Part shown: piece after piece, positions 1 to 11,391 of the stretch
Layout: every line of letters starts with the position of its first letter
Numbering within the stretch: the first letter of the stretch is position 1
From: Onchocerca volvulus
Taxonomy: Eukaryota; Nematoda; Chromadorea; Rhabditida; Onchocercidae
Direction: 5' to 3'
Length of the DNA stretch: 64,000 nucleotides
NCBI GenBank assembly: GCA_000499405.2
Contig: HG738139.1
Location: forward strand, 1,020,108-1,084,107
The notes under the pieces: generated by a model
Databases searched by the model: none
Seen by the model: only the letters and a program-made list of their open reading frames with translations
Told to the model about the DNA's origin: nothing
Program-made: the position numbers and the translations under genes

Positions 1-180
1 AGGAAAATGAAAGCCGTCCACATACATATCATAAAGATATCGTTTAAACCGAACACTTCTGAATGAGGTTTGTTTGTCAACAGTACTTTCAGAATCACTA
101 TTTCTCGCTGAAATATCGAAGTCAGCTGTCATTACTGGCAGCATCAATGACAGCATGAATAGAATACATGTGAATCTCAT
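1..180 (-). CDS. Small secreted protein, copy A (N-terminal part; runs off the left edge)
   Basis: Reading right to left from the ATG at 178-180, sixty codons stay open to the window edge. The product starts with a typical signal peptide (MRFTCILFMLSLMLPVMTA, about 19 residues), followed by an acidic, serine-rich stretch (DFDISARNSDSES) and a basic segment containing RFKRYLYD, which could hold a dibasic processing site. An acceptor-like TTTCAG lies 4 bases upstream of the ATG on the minus strand, so trans-splicing or a short 5' exon is likely. A diverged paralogue with the same 5' flank lies at 5688-5942. I do not recognise the family. The secreted small-protein character is seen directly; any hormone, neuropeptide or effector role would be inference. 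Confidence 0.6.
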   Translation of the reverse strand, partial: MRFTCILFMLSLMLPVMTADFDISARNSDSESTVDKQTSFRSVRFKRYLYDMYVDGFHFP

Positions 181-184
181 TACT

Positions 185-190
185 CTGAAA
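185..190 (-). promoter_or_regulatory. Putative SL trans-splice acceptor (TTTCAG) of copy A
   Basis: On the minus strand the sequence reads ...CATTTCAG then AGTA then ATG. An acceptor this close to a start codon, with no obvious upstream coding exon, is the usual arrangement for spliced-leader addition in nematodes. It could instead be the acceptor of an intron following a 5' UTR exon. The same site is kept in copy B. Confidence 0.5.
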
Positions 191-475
191 TGTTACTCTG
201 ATTCGCAATTTGAGAAATTTTTTTAATCGATCGTTTTATGAGATAAAGGTTAAAAAATGTCATCATATAGAATGATAGGTCACAATTATTCACAGTGCTA
301 ATCATACATACGAATCCATCAGAATGATATCGTAAGAAAGTATTTGAATAGCTTTTCCGAGCGACTTAGATATTTAAATATTTTCTAAATGATAAAAAAT
401 GTCTCCATCAGGTAAATATGCTCAGGATGAAATTAATGTAATAACAAAAGTTTGTGGGATTAAATGAAATAAAAT

Positions 476-3400
476 AATTTACATTATTTTCTGTGTATTT
501 GCCAAATTAAAATTTAGATACAAAACATTTTAGGTTCTCACGTATGCATTATAGAAAGAAAAATGAAAAACAAACTACAACATACTAACGTATATACTGA
601 AATATTGATTGTATTTCATATTTTAAATCGATGTTTGTTTCTGAATTATGACAAAATCACATGTTGATTTGGAATTATATAAAATCTCAAATAATACTAT
701 TCATCACTTTTCTTTCTACTGATAAAAACTGAAACTATTGATATAATTAGGAAAAATAATGATCAGCCATGATTTACAAGAAAAATATTTAAAAAAAAAA
801 AGAAACATATAATCTTTTCTATGTAAATTGCTAAATATTCCGACGAATATTGTTTAAGGAAAAAATTTAATGTTTTGAGAGGGATAAGGGAGCTCAAATT
901 AGATGATTTTCAACAATACGTCCTTAAATTAAATAGCAATTTGATATCAGTTGAGTAGAACGAGTACCAATCGGCCTGCTGATAATGAGTTTTCCAACTC
1001 GNNTGAATGTTGTTCCATAACTTTAAATTTGCCTTTTTTTTTTCGAACTTGATATTTTAAATTCATTTTCTATACTTATTTTCCTATATTTATATTGTTT
1101 TATTATATTTATTATATCTATATTCCTTATATAATCTGTGTCACGGCATTGTTTCGATCATCCATACATCAGAAAATAAAAATACGGCCAGCCATTTAAT
1201 TTATTATTAAATGAAAACTTTGAAGAAGAAAACTAAAGATGCATAAACAAACTGAGATTAGAAAAAAAAAAGCATTAATCAAAAAAGACCTTCAAAGCAA
1301 TGTAATCAGTACCATTAGAATTTGCAGAAATAACATATTTTGAATCATTCACTTTAGTCAATCAAATCTTTCACCGTTGTATCATTCTTATTGCATTATT
1401 ACCTGTATGATTACTTGTATCATAATAAGGACCTATTTTATTTGTTTGCAATTTATTTATTCCCAAGTACAGAAGTAGAAAAAAGATATTTTTTTTAGTT
1501 AAAAAAAAGTAAAACGATACAAATATAGGAAAATAAGTATAGAAAAAAAAATGAAATAATTAAAAATCACCAAGTTGAAATTAGGAAATTAGGATTTTAC
1601 TGACTAATACCTAGCAATAAAATTTCGTCCTATATCGTTTTGGCACTTAAATCTACTGCGATTAACAGTATATTTCAGTTAAATAAAAATTTGCGCAAGG
1701 ATTTCAAAATAAATTCAATTCAGAAAGTTTAAAAATGGGAAAGAATATAAAAATCAATTTATTTGTTTCTTCTTTTTACTCTTCAAAAATATTACTATCT
1801 CTTTAATAATAATATCGCTAAATGATAATTGTATTTTGATGGATAAAAAGCAGTTGAATTTTTGACGAAAGCCATAATTTTTTCGTTATAATAATTGATG
1901 AGTGAAATATTTACATCAAAAATATCGGAAATAATATTCTTGATTAGAGTATGTTGACAAGCAACGTTTACAAAAATAATATATGAATAATATAACTTGC
2001 TTCTAAACAATGCAAACTACTATTTTATGCTTCCACAATAATTATTTTCAAATTGTTGTGATCAAAATCCAATTAATTTCACATTATTCGCAGAAATTGA
2101 TGAATGCAATGATAGAATGTATTTTAAATAATTTTTTTTTAGAATATAAACTTGAAAAATTTCTTGAGTTCTTCAGTTTTCTAACAACTTTCTATTTATA
2201 AGTTTTTATAAATTTTGATTAAAAAATTTGGATTCTATTTTAATCTCTAATATTTGTTTCAGGTTAATGCAAAAATACGAAACAAATTCACAATCATACT
2301 ATACTTTTTCTTCATTTCCTCAACTTATTACACTACAATCGAGTTATGTCCATCAACTGAACAAGCCTAAGATATCTTGTAATGTTGATAAAATATTTAA
2401 TGAAGAATGGCATACATATTAAAGTAAAGAGCACGAATATTATATTATTGTTATGTTACGTTATATTATTAGATGTTATTTGAAATGCACATGATATTCA
2501 AATATTATTAGACAACAATTTTTGTCATTTTGGAAAAATTTTTTTATGCAGAAGTTGTCTATTGATAAATTAATTAATGAAAGAAAGTTTTAACTTGGCA
2601 TGAGTTTGGCTCGAAAATTGGACAATTCGAATATTTAAATTGTCAGATTTCGTTGAATTTATAAATTCTGTGCGAAGCATCGAGAAATTTTCACGACAAG
2701 TGATCATTATCATTTGATATCGAGAAAGTAAAGTGTCATGTTATTTGTAAAATGAAATTAATCATGCTGTCCATAATTATTATAGAATAAGTGAGCAGTC
2801 GAATATTAGAAATATTTTGAATTAAAATGGATAATAAGACTTTTTAGAAGTTCACTATTTTTGTCGCTCGTAAATATGCTCAATTTTATGCATCGATTCA
2901 CGCAATAATTTGAATACAGTACTATATGCCAACATCAATGCTCTTTATTATGAATAGTATACTATACAACAGTCAATGTAATATTCCATATCATTAATGT
3001 TGCATTATTTATCATTTCAGTAACGTACTCTGTACCTTTTTAGCACATAGTAGCGATATGCACTCACATCATGTCATTGTCACACATGATCTATAAATGC
3101 AATCTATTCTGTCTCTAGTTACCGTGTCTTAAATCTTTATTTATTTTTCCCTTTATATCTGAAATCTTACGCATTATTGTTTTTTCATTGCGACCTTTCA
3201 ACAGTGAATAATGTGACTGAAATTTATCGCATTTTCATCAATCAAATCATTTATAAAACGATTCCATTTCTTTGTTTAGCATTAAATTATTTGGACATCT
3301 AATATCATTCTCGTTCATATCATTATCATCTTAAATTTTCTACAGAAATTACAGTAAAAATTAAGATAAATGAAGAACATGTCAATGGAATAAATGATAA

Positions 3401-5687
3401 ATCTGTTAGGCGAAAATGAAACAAATAAAAGGAACAACAGTCTTTTTTCGAAAAGATATCATTATGCAGTTGAAGTGTCTCCATTTTTCTCGTTTATTTT
3501 CATTTCAAAATTGACGAAGAAATTATTAATCAGGAAACACCCAATTTGTTTCAGATAGAAAGTTTGCATGAAACAAAACTGAAACTGCAAAATAATTTCG
3601 AAACATTATATTTGTAAGTGTCGGGACATTTGTTTTTATCACAATCTCAAACTTGGGTGATTGAATCTTTATTTTAAAAAAATTGGATAACGTGACAGGA
3701 TGTGCAAATTAAAAATCAATAATATCAATATAACGAAGTTAATGATGAAAAAAACTTGGTGAATAAAAGGAAATTTAAAAATCCAAGTCGAATCAAACAA
3801 CCGTTCCCTTGATAACCACATATAAAATGATAGAAAAAGGTGGCTTTTCCAGCTTGTGGTGATGGTAGATATTGACTATAGTTAAGGATTACAAAGCTAC
3901 AAGGAACAAAGAAATGACTCAACATATCTACAAGAATTGCAAATCATCTGTATCATCGGGTCCAGCTAGTTTTAAATAAAATACGAAAAAGTCAGCGAAA
4001 ACCTAAAAAACATATTCTGTAAATTTTGCCATTAAAATTGTAAGTAAATAAAGATATTAAATTCTCAAAATTCGTTTGCTTGCTGCATATTTCTATGCAA
4101 AAAATATAATTAACTTTATATTGAAGAAAATATAGTAAAATATAGACAAAAGAATGAAAGTTATATTCATCTATTGCAAGGTAATTTCTTGATCAGATGG
4201 TGCAATTAAATAATTTATTTAATCCGTTCCTAATTTATAATTGTGATAAATTTTAATTCATAAATAGTTTTGATTTATTCGTTGCAAATAACCTGACAGA
4301 TGATCATCCAATTTCAAATTGCTTAAATTTATTTAAGCTCACTTCATTCTTGCAAAAATTTTGTTCCTTACAATCAATACAAATATAAGATTTCGTCTGA
4401 CCATGACATAGTTTTGCAACATTACATCAGCATTTACTCGAGTCGAATGGACTACGAATAGAATACATCCAGTGTTGTGCTTCTTCCCGAGTTATATCAT
4501 TACTTTGAGTAATTTATTTTCAACAAAAACATTGAATTAAGCTTTAGATTATTTAATTGTTGCTATTTCTGAAAAAGTTACGGAGAACAGAAATAATAGA
4601 AAACCGCTATAAAAAAATGTTCTTTTTTAAAATTATGTTTGTCTTAAAACTTAAAAATTATATATGGCAGAATACCGCAATACAATTTAGACAATCATAC
4701 TATAACAGTTTCAATACAAAGCAAGCTATATTAATGATGGATCATTGCTTGTTGAAAATATTTCAGAAGTATGCATGACATAAAAAAGAAAGGAAGCAGA
4801 AATACTATCATAAAAGCAAAAAAAAAAAATGGAATTTGAAGCAAAAGTTTTTCCGTTCATAATTTTTTTGATTTTCTGTTTTTATCTTAGCATAAAATGA
4901 TCAACTAATGAATTCCTCTCAAATTTTATTTGTTACTCTAAAAGCAATTTTTTCTTGCAACGGATATTTCATATTGTTCCTTTAATTTTCAAAAATGAAC
5001 AGTTGGAAGATATATAATTTTCCGGTAATTTTGAAAGCTATAAGCAAATGTTTGTGTTCATGTTTATATGTTTGTATGTGTATTTATATATTATTGTATT
5101 TTTATATTTTTGGCAGATCAAATCAATCTATGTATTATGTAAGTGAAAAATTTGTAAAAAAAAAAGAAAAAAAAGAACAGAAATATAAAATTTATATTTT
5201 TTAAACGTTTTCGCAGTATTTGAATTTCATTGATCTACGGTTGAAATATTGTAAATGTTAACGGCAATTTCTGTTGAATTTCAAAAGGACATCGCTTTAA
5301 TCCACGACATTGACATCGGTAACAGCAAAAACGGTGTCTGAAATTTGTCTTTTGTTTCATCAATGTTTTGCTTTGTTTTTTTTAACAAACCTTTGTTTTT
5401 TAATCTTCATATTTCTTTCTTTTTCTTCTTTGGTTAATGCTGATATCATTCTATTCTTATGCTAAATATATATATGTGCAAGTTAGAAAGAATGGGTTAA
5501 TTTAATGCCGTAAATGCTATAATATTTTCCTTCGTTAAATCCTTTTAGCTTTTATAATTTTTGCAGGAAGAAAATTGGATTATTTATGAAAATTGCCAAC
5601 AAAATTCTTTTTTTGCCTTTGCTGAATATTTTAAAAAGTAAAATTTGAAGTTTAAAAATAGGTGAAATATATGGAGAATGAACTAAC
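476..5687. other. Gene-poor stretch between the duplicated copies
   Basis: No convincing gene is seen on either strand. The sequence is AT-rich with many A and T runs. It contains two ambiguous bases at 1002-1003, so the assembly is not fully resolved there. A terminal-exon-like open segment sits at 2263-2422 on the plus strand behind a good TTTCAG acceptor, but no partner exon was found. The downstream exons of copy B, if it has any, should lie just below 5688: a GTTAGT donor at 5682-5687 and an acceptor at 5622/5623 are visible. Confidence 0.6.
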
Positions 5688-5942
5688 ACGCAACCAACAA
5701 TTCTTGAACACTTCTTTCCGCCCTGTTCCTCCATTACAGTACGAACAGTATGGAGTTAAATCATCAGGGTACCTCCTAGGAAAATCAGGATATCGTTGAG
5801 ACCGTTAAAACCGGTGACTTCTAAATGAGGCTTGTTTGTCGACAGTAATTTCGGAATTGCTATTTCTTACTGAAATGTCGAAGTTAGCTGTCATTATTGG
5901 TAGCATCAGTGACAGCAATAATATAATCGAATTGAATCTCAT
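5688..5942 (-). pseudogene. Small secreted protein, copy B, with in-frame stop (probable pseudogene)
   Basis: This paralogue of copy A begins at the ATG at 5940-5942 (another ATG lies directly upstream). Its signal peptide is MRFNSIILLLSLMLPIMTA, and the next residues (NFDISVRNSNSE) match copy A with 12 changes in 45. After SFRSHRF there is a TAA at 5805-5807. This stop lies in a 9-base insertion relative to copy A, so the frame is kept beyond it. The read-through segment includes RYPDFPRRYPDD and a Cys-containing part (YCSYCNGG, then KNCW) up to a GTTAGT donor at 5687. Either the gene is dead, or it makes a 45-residue precursor with a mature peptide of about 26 residues. A possible last exon starts at 5621, but its phase is uncertain. 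Confidence 0.65.
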
Positions 5943-6238
5943 CATTCTGAAATGTTACTCTGATTCGCAATTTGAGAAATTTTTTTAATCGATCGTTTTA
6001 AGAGATAAAGGTTAAAAAATGTCATCATATAGAATAATAGGTCACAATTACTACCAGTGCTAATCATACATACGAATCCATCAGAATGATATCGTAAGAA
6101 AGTATTTGAATAGCTTTTCCGAGCGACTTAGATATTTAAATATTTTCTAAATGATAAAAAATGTCTCCATCAGGTAAATATGCTCAGGATGAAATTAATG
6201 TAATAACAAAAGTTTGCGGGATTAAATGAAATAATTTT
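5943..6238 (-). repeat. Tandem duplication, right copy: conserved 5' flank of copy B
   Basis: Nearly identical to 181-475, including the TTTCAG acceptor just upstream of the ATG. Similarity stops near 6238 ('...attaaatgaaataattttc'), where unrelated sequence begins. It probably holds the promoter of the secreted-protein gene. Confidence 0.85.
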
Positions 6239-6599
6239 CTTGGCCAGTTAAGGCTTCGATTCTTCTTCCTACCAGATACAGTTCAGCTCCATCTCCATAT
6301 GGAACATCGTCCACTATATTGCTTCTTTCAATTCATATAACACAAGGAATTAAACACGAAGCTCTAAAGGCAGGTGTCAAAATTACAGGTCGTACCTGAA
6401 TCCAATTTTACCATGCATGTTAAACGGGAAATACTCTAGCCGATATCTTCGAGCATTAATATTCAACTCAGTTAAGATGGATATCCTTTATACAGAAAAA
6501 AAAAATCAGCATAAGAGATGATAAATTAGCAAATGTACAAATGCAGAAAGATGACATCGAAGTAAATAGCTGGTGAATTGTACTATATTTGCTTTTGCT

Positions 6600-7431
6600 A
6601 TTAAAAACAGAAGCGACATATAAAGATGTTAATAAGTGTCCAACTGCAAAATAATCGATCAGCTGATATATTCCCACAAAACTGCTGGAAATTGGGAAAA
6701 TATGCCGGTTGATCTGATCTCAGGACGAATTTCATTGCCTCATAATTTTTGCAATTTAGTGATGGCAAAAGAAGAATTGATTGAAAAAGTGTTTTCAATA
6801 TTCAAACCAATTATAAGAATCACGATTGGCTGAACGAGTTTATTTTAGTTAAGCTTATTCTTGCTGGCAAGAATAAAGACGTCTACGAACTCAACAATAT
6901 TATTCAGTTTAGCGTTCAAAGTGAGGCAGTCAATACAAATCCATCAAAAAAGCATATGAAGGGGTTAATTATTCAGCAGAATTTTTGAAATCACTTGATT
7001 TTTCAGGGATCCATCACACAAGTTGCAATTGAAAATCGACTTGCCAATTATCATGTTGCGGAATATCAACCAACCAAAACTTTGCAACGGCACGCAACTT
7101 GTAGCAAAAAAATTTAATGAACAATGTCGTAGAAACAATCTTGATAGGACCTTTCAAAGATGAAATGTCCTTATTCCTCGCATTCCTATGATTCCAACAG
7201 GCATGTAATTTCATTTAAGGGATTAAATTCCCAATTCGATTGGATGTTTGCAATCTCCGTCAACAAAACTCAAGGGCAATCTTTCGAATTATGAAGTTTA
7301 GATCTAGAATGCTTCTCACATGACAACTATATGTTATGTGCTTTAGAGTCGGCAAACCAAATAAACTCTGTATCTACAACACAGATAATGGAACAATTGA
7401 AAATATTGTATATCCACATGCATTGTGAAAT
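6600..7431 (+). mobile_element. Decayed Helitron, PIF1-like helicase remnant
   Basis: Fragments of a Helitron helicase C-terminal region appear in order but in different frames, broken by stops and frameshifts. They include SGRISLPHNFCNLVMAKEEL (about 6715-6775), AGKNKDVYELNNII (about 6863-6905), LPIIMLRNINQPKLCNGTQL (about 7040-7100), LIPRIPMIP (about 7170-7200) and SVNKTQGQSFEL (about 7255-7292). These correspond to the late helicase motifs of the Rep/PIF1 protein that mobilises Helitrons by rolling-circle replication. No Rep (HUH) region is visible and the 5' end is not defined. The copy cannot be active. The element's 3' terminal region follows directly. Confidence 0.85.
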
Positions 7432-7735
7432 TAAACATATTCGAAACGTGCTCTTTCTCCTTTCTTTTTTTTCTGCTCAATAAGACTGAGTTACACAATA
7501 CGTGTAAATAAAAAGTATATAAAACATGTGCGTATTCGAATGCAACGTTTTATCAAAATTTCAAAGTCAGCCATAAGTAAGAACTTTCGGAGATCTTAGA
7601 TTTTGAACTAATATAGATAAGGCGCCTGTCTAAGAAATTTCGGAGATTTAAGATTTTGAACAAACGAATATTTGCATTTTTACTTATACAGACTAGCAGT
7701 GTCCGGCAATGCTCCGCGTGGTCGAATACGGCTAA
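7432..7735 (+). mobile_element. Helitron 3' terminal region, copy 1
   Basis: This block directly follows the helicase remnant and recurs at 47425-47696 and, as an inverted pair, at 12887-13968. Shared landmarks are a pyrimidine run, 'cgaatgcaacgtt', 'ggagatttaagattttgaac' and 'aaacgaa', then a degenerate terminal hairpin ('ctagcagtgtccggcaatg' near 7692). Its association with helicase identifies the other copies as Helitron-derived. An open reading frame at 7672-7878 crosses it and is not thought to be a gene. Confidence 0.7.
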
Positions 7736-8905
7736 TAATCATATATTTCTTCAAAAAGTATCAGCACATTTTCCTTGTCTATCTACGTGTAGATCGCTTG
7801 CCAATTTCAAATTCTATTAAAAAAATTTATGAAATACGAACGGATGACTCCAAGTATTCAACAAACAAAATGGACTGAAATGAATCACTGAAGAGAAAGA
7901 AACCAGGAAGAAAACTATTTCAGTTCTATTCCACAACACACACATACACACATATATATGCACAGACACACTCCATACAATGCAAACAGACATTGCTTAT
8001 TTTGTACCAATTCTTTCTTTATACTCATTCTTCTCGATAACCAATCATAATAAGCTAATTTCAAGCATTTATAAATTTGTTGAATAATAGCATTAAAAGT
8101 ATTAGATATTCCATTCATTATATGATTATGGAATATATTGTTGCGTGGGAAATTTATACAAATACCAAAGTTTTATTAACATCGCACTTAAAGAGCATGA
8201 AATAATAAAACAAAATTTTGATTGTGATACAATCAAATAGAATTTACAACGGGACACAAAATTTAAGATTACAAGAATAAATATATTAGGAATATCATGA
8301 AAAGAATGATTATTCTATTGAACAAATTTCTTAAACAACTGAATATTAGAATGGAAGGGGACTTTTTCATCTTTCAATATTCATTATTTTTTGTCTTCCA
8401 TGGATTCTGTACTTCTTGAGAAGTTTACAAAGATTATATTACGTATATTAACAATATCATTGTTTAAGCTATCACTAACTTGGCATAAAATTTTGCTTGT
8501 TTTTTATAACAAGAAAAAAAATTTGATTTAAAAAAATAAATTACGAAATGTGTTGTAAAGAGTGACATTTATAAAAAAGGATCAGAACATAGAGCGATCT
8601 AAACAAATATTTGACAAAGGAAACAAAAATGAAAATTTCATTGTAATGTAATTGTTTTTCATGGATTTTATAGCATAATGTGCAATATTTGTCTTATTTT
8701 TTTGCTTCTATTCCACCTTTTTTTCCTTTTTGTATAATCAAAGCGAATAGATAAAAGGGAAATTGGATATTTTTGATCATCTCATCTAATATTATAATAC
8801 ATTTTGCTAAATTTTATATTATCCAATTCAACTTGTGTAATGTAGTCCAGATTTTTATGTGTAAGTTCGAAATTCGGAATATTATGAACTTGATAAGTTT
8901 TGGTT
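7736..8905. other. Intergenic, no gene seen
   Basis: AT-rich sequence with a CA-rich microsatellite patch (about 7936-7970). It lies downstream of the 3' end of the receptor gene. No clear AATAAA signal was identified close to the stop codon. Confidence 0.5.
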
Positions 8906-11381
8906 TCATGCATGATTGTTTTCTTCATTTGAAGAATTTTGTTTTGTTTTTAGCGTTTGAATTGATTTGACTTCCGCAGTCCACTTTTTCCTGATGAACA
9001 ATGAAATGGTTGCACGGCGGAATGGCTCACATGCGAGAATAGTAGTAAAAACAATGAAGATCAACCGCGCCTAAAATTAAGTAACACTGAAAATTTCATC
9101 AGGAAAAATTCACACTACAAATGACAAAAGATAATCAATGATGGAAAAAGCGAGTAATTTCTTAATTGATTACCCGACGAAGAAAAAAATCCACTCTATC
9201 GAGCACATCCATTAACTTTTTCACAGCCAAATTGCCTTTACAACCAGTAGTAGACATACAAATAAACACTACGCATATAAAGACTAAAATACGCTTGTAT
9301 TAAGTTTATCAATATTTTACTTTTGAGTACCAAAATATGATAGAAATCTGTCAGCATGGAGTTAAGATATTATGCTTTAATTTTACTTGCATGCGACTCC
9401 TGCTTCAGCAGTTGGAATATTGATTACTGATAAGAATATTGATTTTATGCTTTTACTTTCGGTTGGAATTTGAAGAAGGTTGAAAGAATCTATGGCAGAA
9501 ATTCTAGTAAAGATTATAAGCGCAATAAAATGCATCAATGTTGTGACAAGTTTCCTCTATCACTAATTGACCCAAATTGATATTAGAATGGCCAAACGAT
9601 GAAAACTTACCAAAGGTTGGCAAAGTAATGACTTCAATGGAAAAAGTATACAATACAAATGAATACAAACGTTTCTGTTGTAATTTTGAAACTTGAATGG
9701 CATTAACCCCAAGCGGTTTGTATTTACTGATTTTAATCGTTCCCTGCAACAATGATTGTCTCATTTAAAATTCTCTTTCCATCACAAGTCTTAATTCCTC
9801 TCGAATGTTGGAAGAAATGTATGGTCAGTGAAAGTTAAGATGGAATTATTTTTTCTTTTTGGCATATTTCTCGAGAAAATTATATCCTCATATGCTTTTG
9901 CATTGACTTATAATGGTTAATACCGGAATGATTGATTCCAATATAAGATGATTTAGAATCTTGTAAAGTTTCAGATTTTGCAAAATTCTACCATCAGAGC
10001 AACAATGAACGATGCGATAAACAATGTAATATGAGTCAAGTCATAAAGTATACGATTTCCGAATTCGGCAAGCATTAGGATCGCAAAGCTACCCCAGAGA
10101 AGTATCGAAATATGCAACACAGCATAATACATTATCTGATTTCTGAAAAAAAAATGGAAGAGAAGGATTGAAAAAAGAACAATGATTTTCGCTCAAATCA
10201 AAATTATACGTAGAAAGAAAAAAAAGAAACGAATTAGCATTTTTCCAGAAATCGACTACTGACATATTTCTTATCTTATTTGAATATTGAAATTGTATCT
10301 TCATGATTTTAAAACCATGCGTTAAGTCAATAGGCATATTATGAGGTCGTGAAGTTATCGATCAAATGCAAGTAGAAGATTTGAAGAGTAATAAAATGAA
10401 CTCACTTTTTCACAAATTTATTTGCATAGAAAATAGGTTTCACGTAAGGCAAGTAAGAAACTATAGCTGCATAAAGCATTAAAGCATGAAACCATATGAA
10501 TGCAAAAGCGGTATATCGTGCTGCCCATTTTACAATATAAAAACTGAAAATACAGCGATTTCTTCTTATTTCATTAAACACTCCAAAATTATCGCAATAT
10601 TGGAATTCGCAATATTATTGAAATTTCATTAAGAAATTCTGATTCAAGCAGACTATTTGTAATACAACGGACGAAGAATGTAACATTATAAAGCAATTTT
10701 ATCAAGAATAATGTATGCGGTAAGAATGTTTTTTTAAATTTGAGCAAAACTCACGAACGATCATCGTCATCATAATAACTTCTGATGGTAATTATATCAA
10801 TTATGAAAGAAGCAATAGCCGACGTGGTGCACGTGAACATTACATTCAGTGTGAAAAATTTGAAAAAACTATCTTTCACTTTCGCAAACGTTAAATATAA
10901 TATGAAAGGAATAGCGACGAAGTTGCCAATCGTTGTAATGTACGCTATTAAATCCTCCGTGGAATACAGATGTGCTAGAAAACGTACTATTATAATTCTG
11001 TCAGACAGAAAATCCTTCTATTTTCATTTATGTTTCATGATATCAGAAATAAAGTTGTATTAGAACATCAAATTTGCTTCATGAAAGCAGTGCTGATAGT
11101 AATAGAATTGTACTGATTCTTGAATTTAAAAATGTAAATCTGTTATATTAGATGGTAAATTTTTCTGAAATCGATTTGACATATTTTCGAGCAAAATTAT
11201 GAATTTTTGAATTCTTAAATATTTTGTTCAAGAATTCACCATATATGGACATTACTGATCAAAGTTGGATTGCAGCTATTAACTTACGGCAATATAGACC
11301 CTGGCCTGCACATATAGGATCGTCCGAACTATCAGTGTCATTGAAGTAGTTACTGCCATTAAGATTAAAGGTGTCGTTCAT
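8906..11381 (-). CDS. Seven-transmembrane receptor (nematode chemoreceptor-type GPCR)
   Basis: Seven exons: 11381-11288, 10974-10755, 10543-10406, 10142-9992, 9743-9611, 9283-9174, 9070-8906. All phases agree; the total is 1011 nt (336 residues), the usual size for nematode chemoreceptors. The extracellular N-terminus has N-glycosylation sequons at N2, N8 and N14 and cysteines at 24 and 31. Hydrophobic segments lie near residues 41-61, 73-95, 115-137, 154-176, 186-203, 228-255 and 283-300. A basic loop (SKLQQKRL) precedes TM6. TM7 is followed by EPFRRA and a cytoplasmic tail with RKKW. No DRY or NPxxY motif of class A is obvious, as is common for worm chemoreceptors. I cannot assign a family (Sra, Srx, Str and so on). 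A TTTTCAG site just upstream of the ATG suggests SL trans-splicing. Ligand unknown. Confidence 0.8.
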
Positions 11382-11385
11382 TTCG

Positions 11386-11391
11386 CTGAAA
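11386..11391 (-). promoter_or_regulatory. Putative SL trans-splice acceptor of the receptor gene
   Basis: On the minus strand TTTTTCAG is followed by CGAA and then the ATG at 11379-11381. No coding exon is seen upstream. An acceptor for a spliced leader is the simplest reading; a 5' UTR intron is the alternative. Confidence 0.55.

Larger units (their letters stand above)
1..475 (-). repeat. Tandem duplication, left copy (gene start plus 5' flank)
   Basis: This segment is homologous, in the same orientation, to 5688-6238. The non-coding part (about 185-475) matches the second copy with only about eight differences over roughly 285 bases. The coding part (first 45 codons) carries about 24 differences in 135 bases. 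The homology ends near 475, where copy A has an extra 'aaaataattt' and then diverges. Confidence 0.9.

Noticed and set aside
3725..3925. Kunitz-like wording (FFYHFICGYQGNG) in a minus-strand open frame
   Set aside because: Only part of the motif is present; the six-Cys pattern is missing and the rest is low-complexity.
6636..6833. 65-codon plus-strand frame as a gene
   Set aside because: It is one fragment of the broken Helitron helicase.
9504..9764. Unspliced 86-codon frame continuing past receptor exon 5
   Set aside because: Splicing at the GTAAGT at 9610 into exons 6 and 7 restores the receptor C-terminus in phase.
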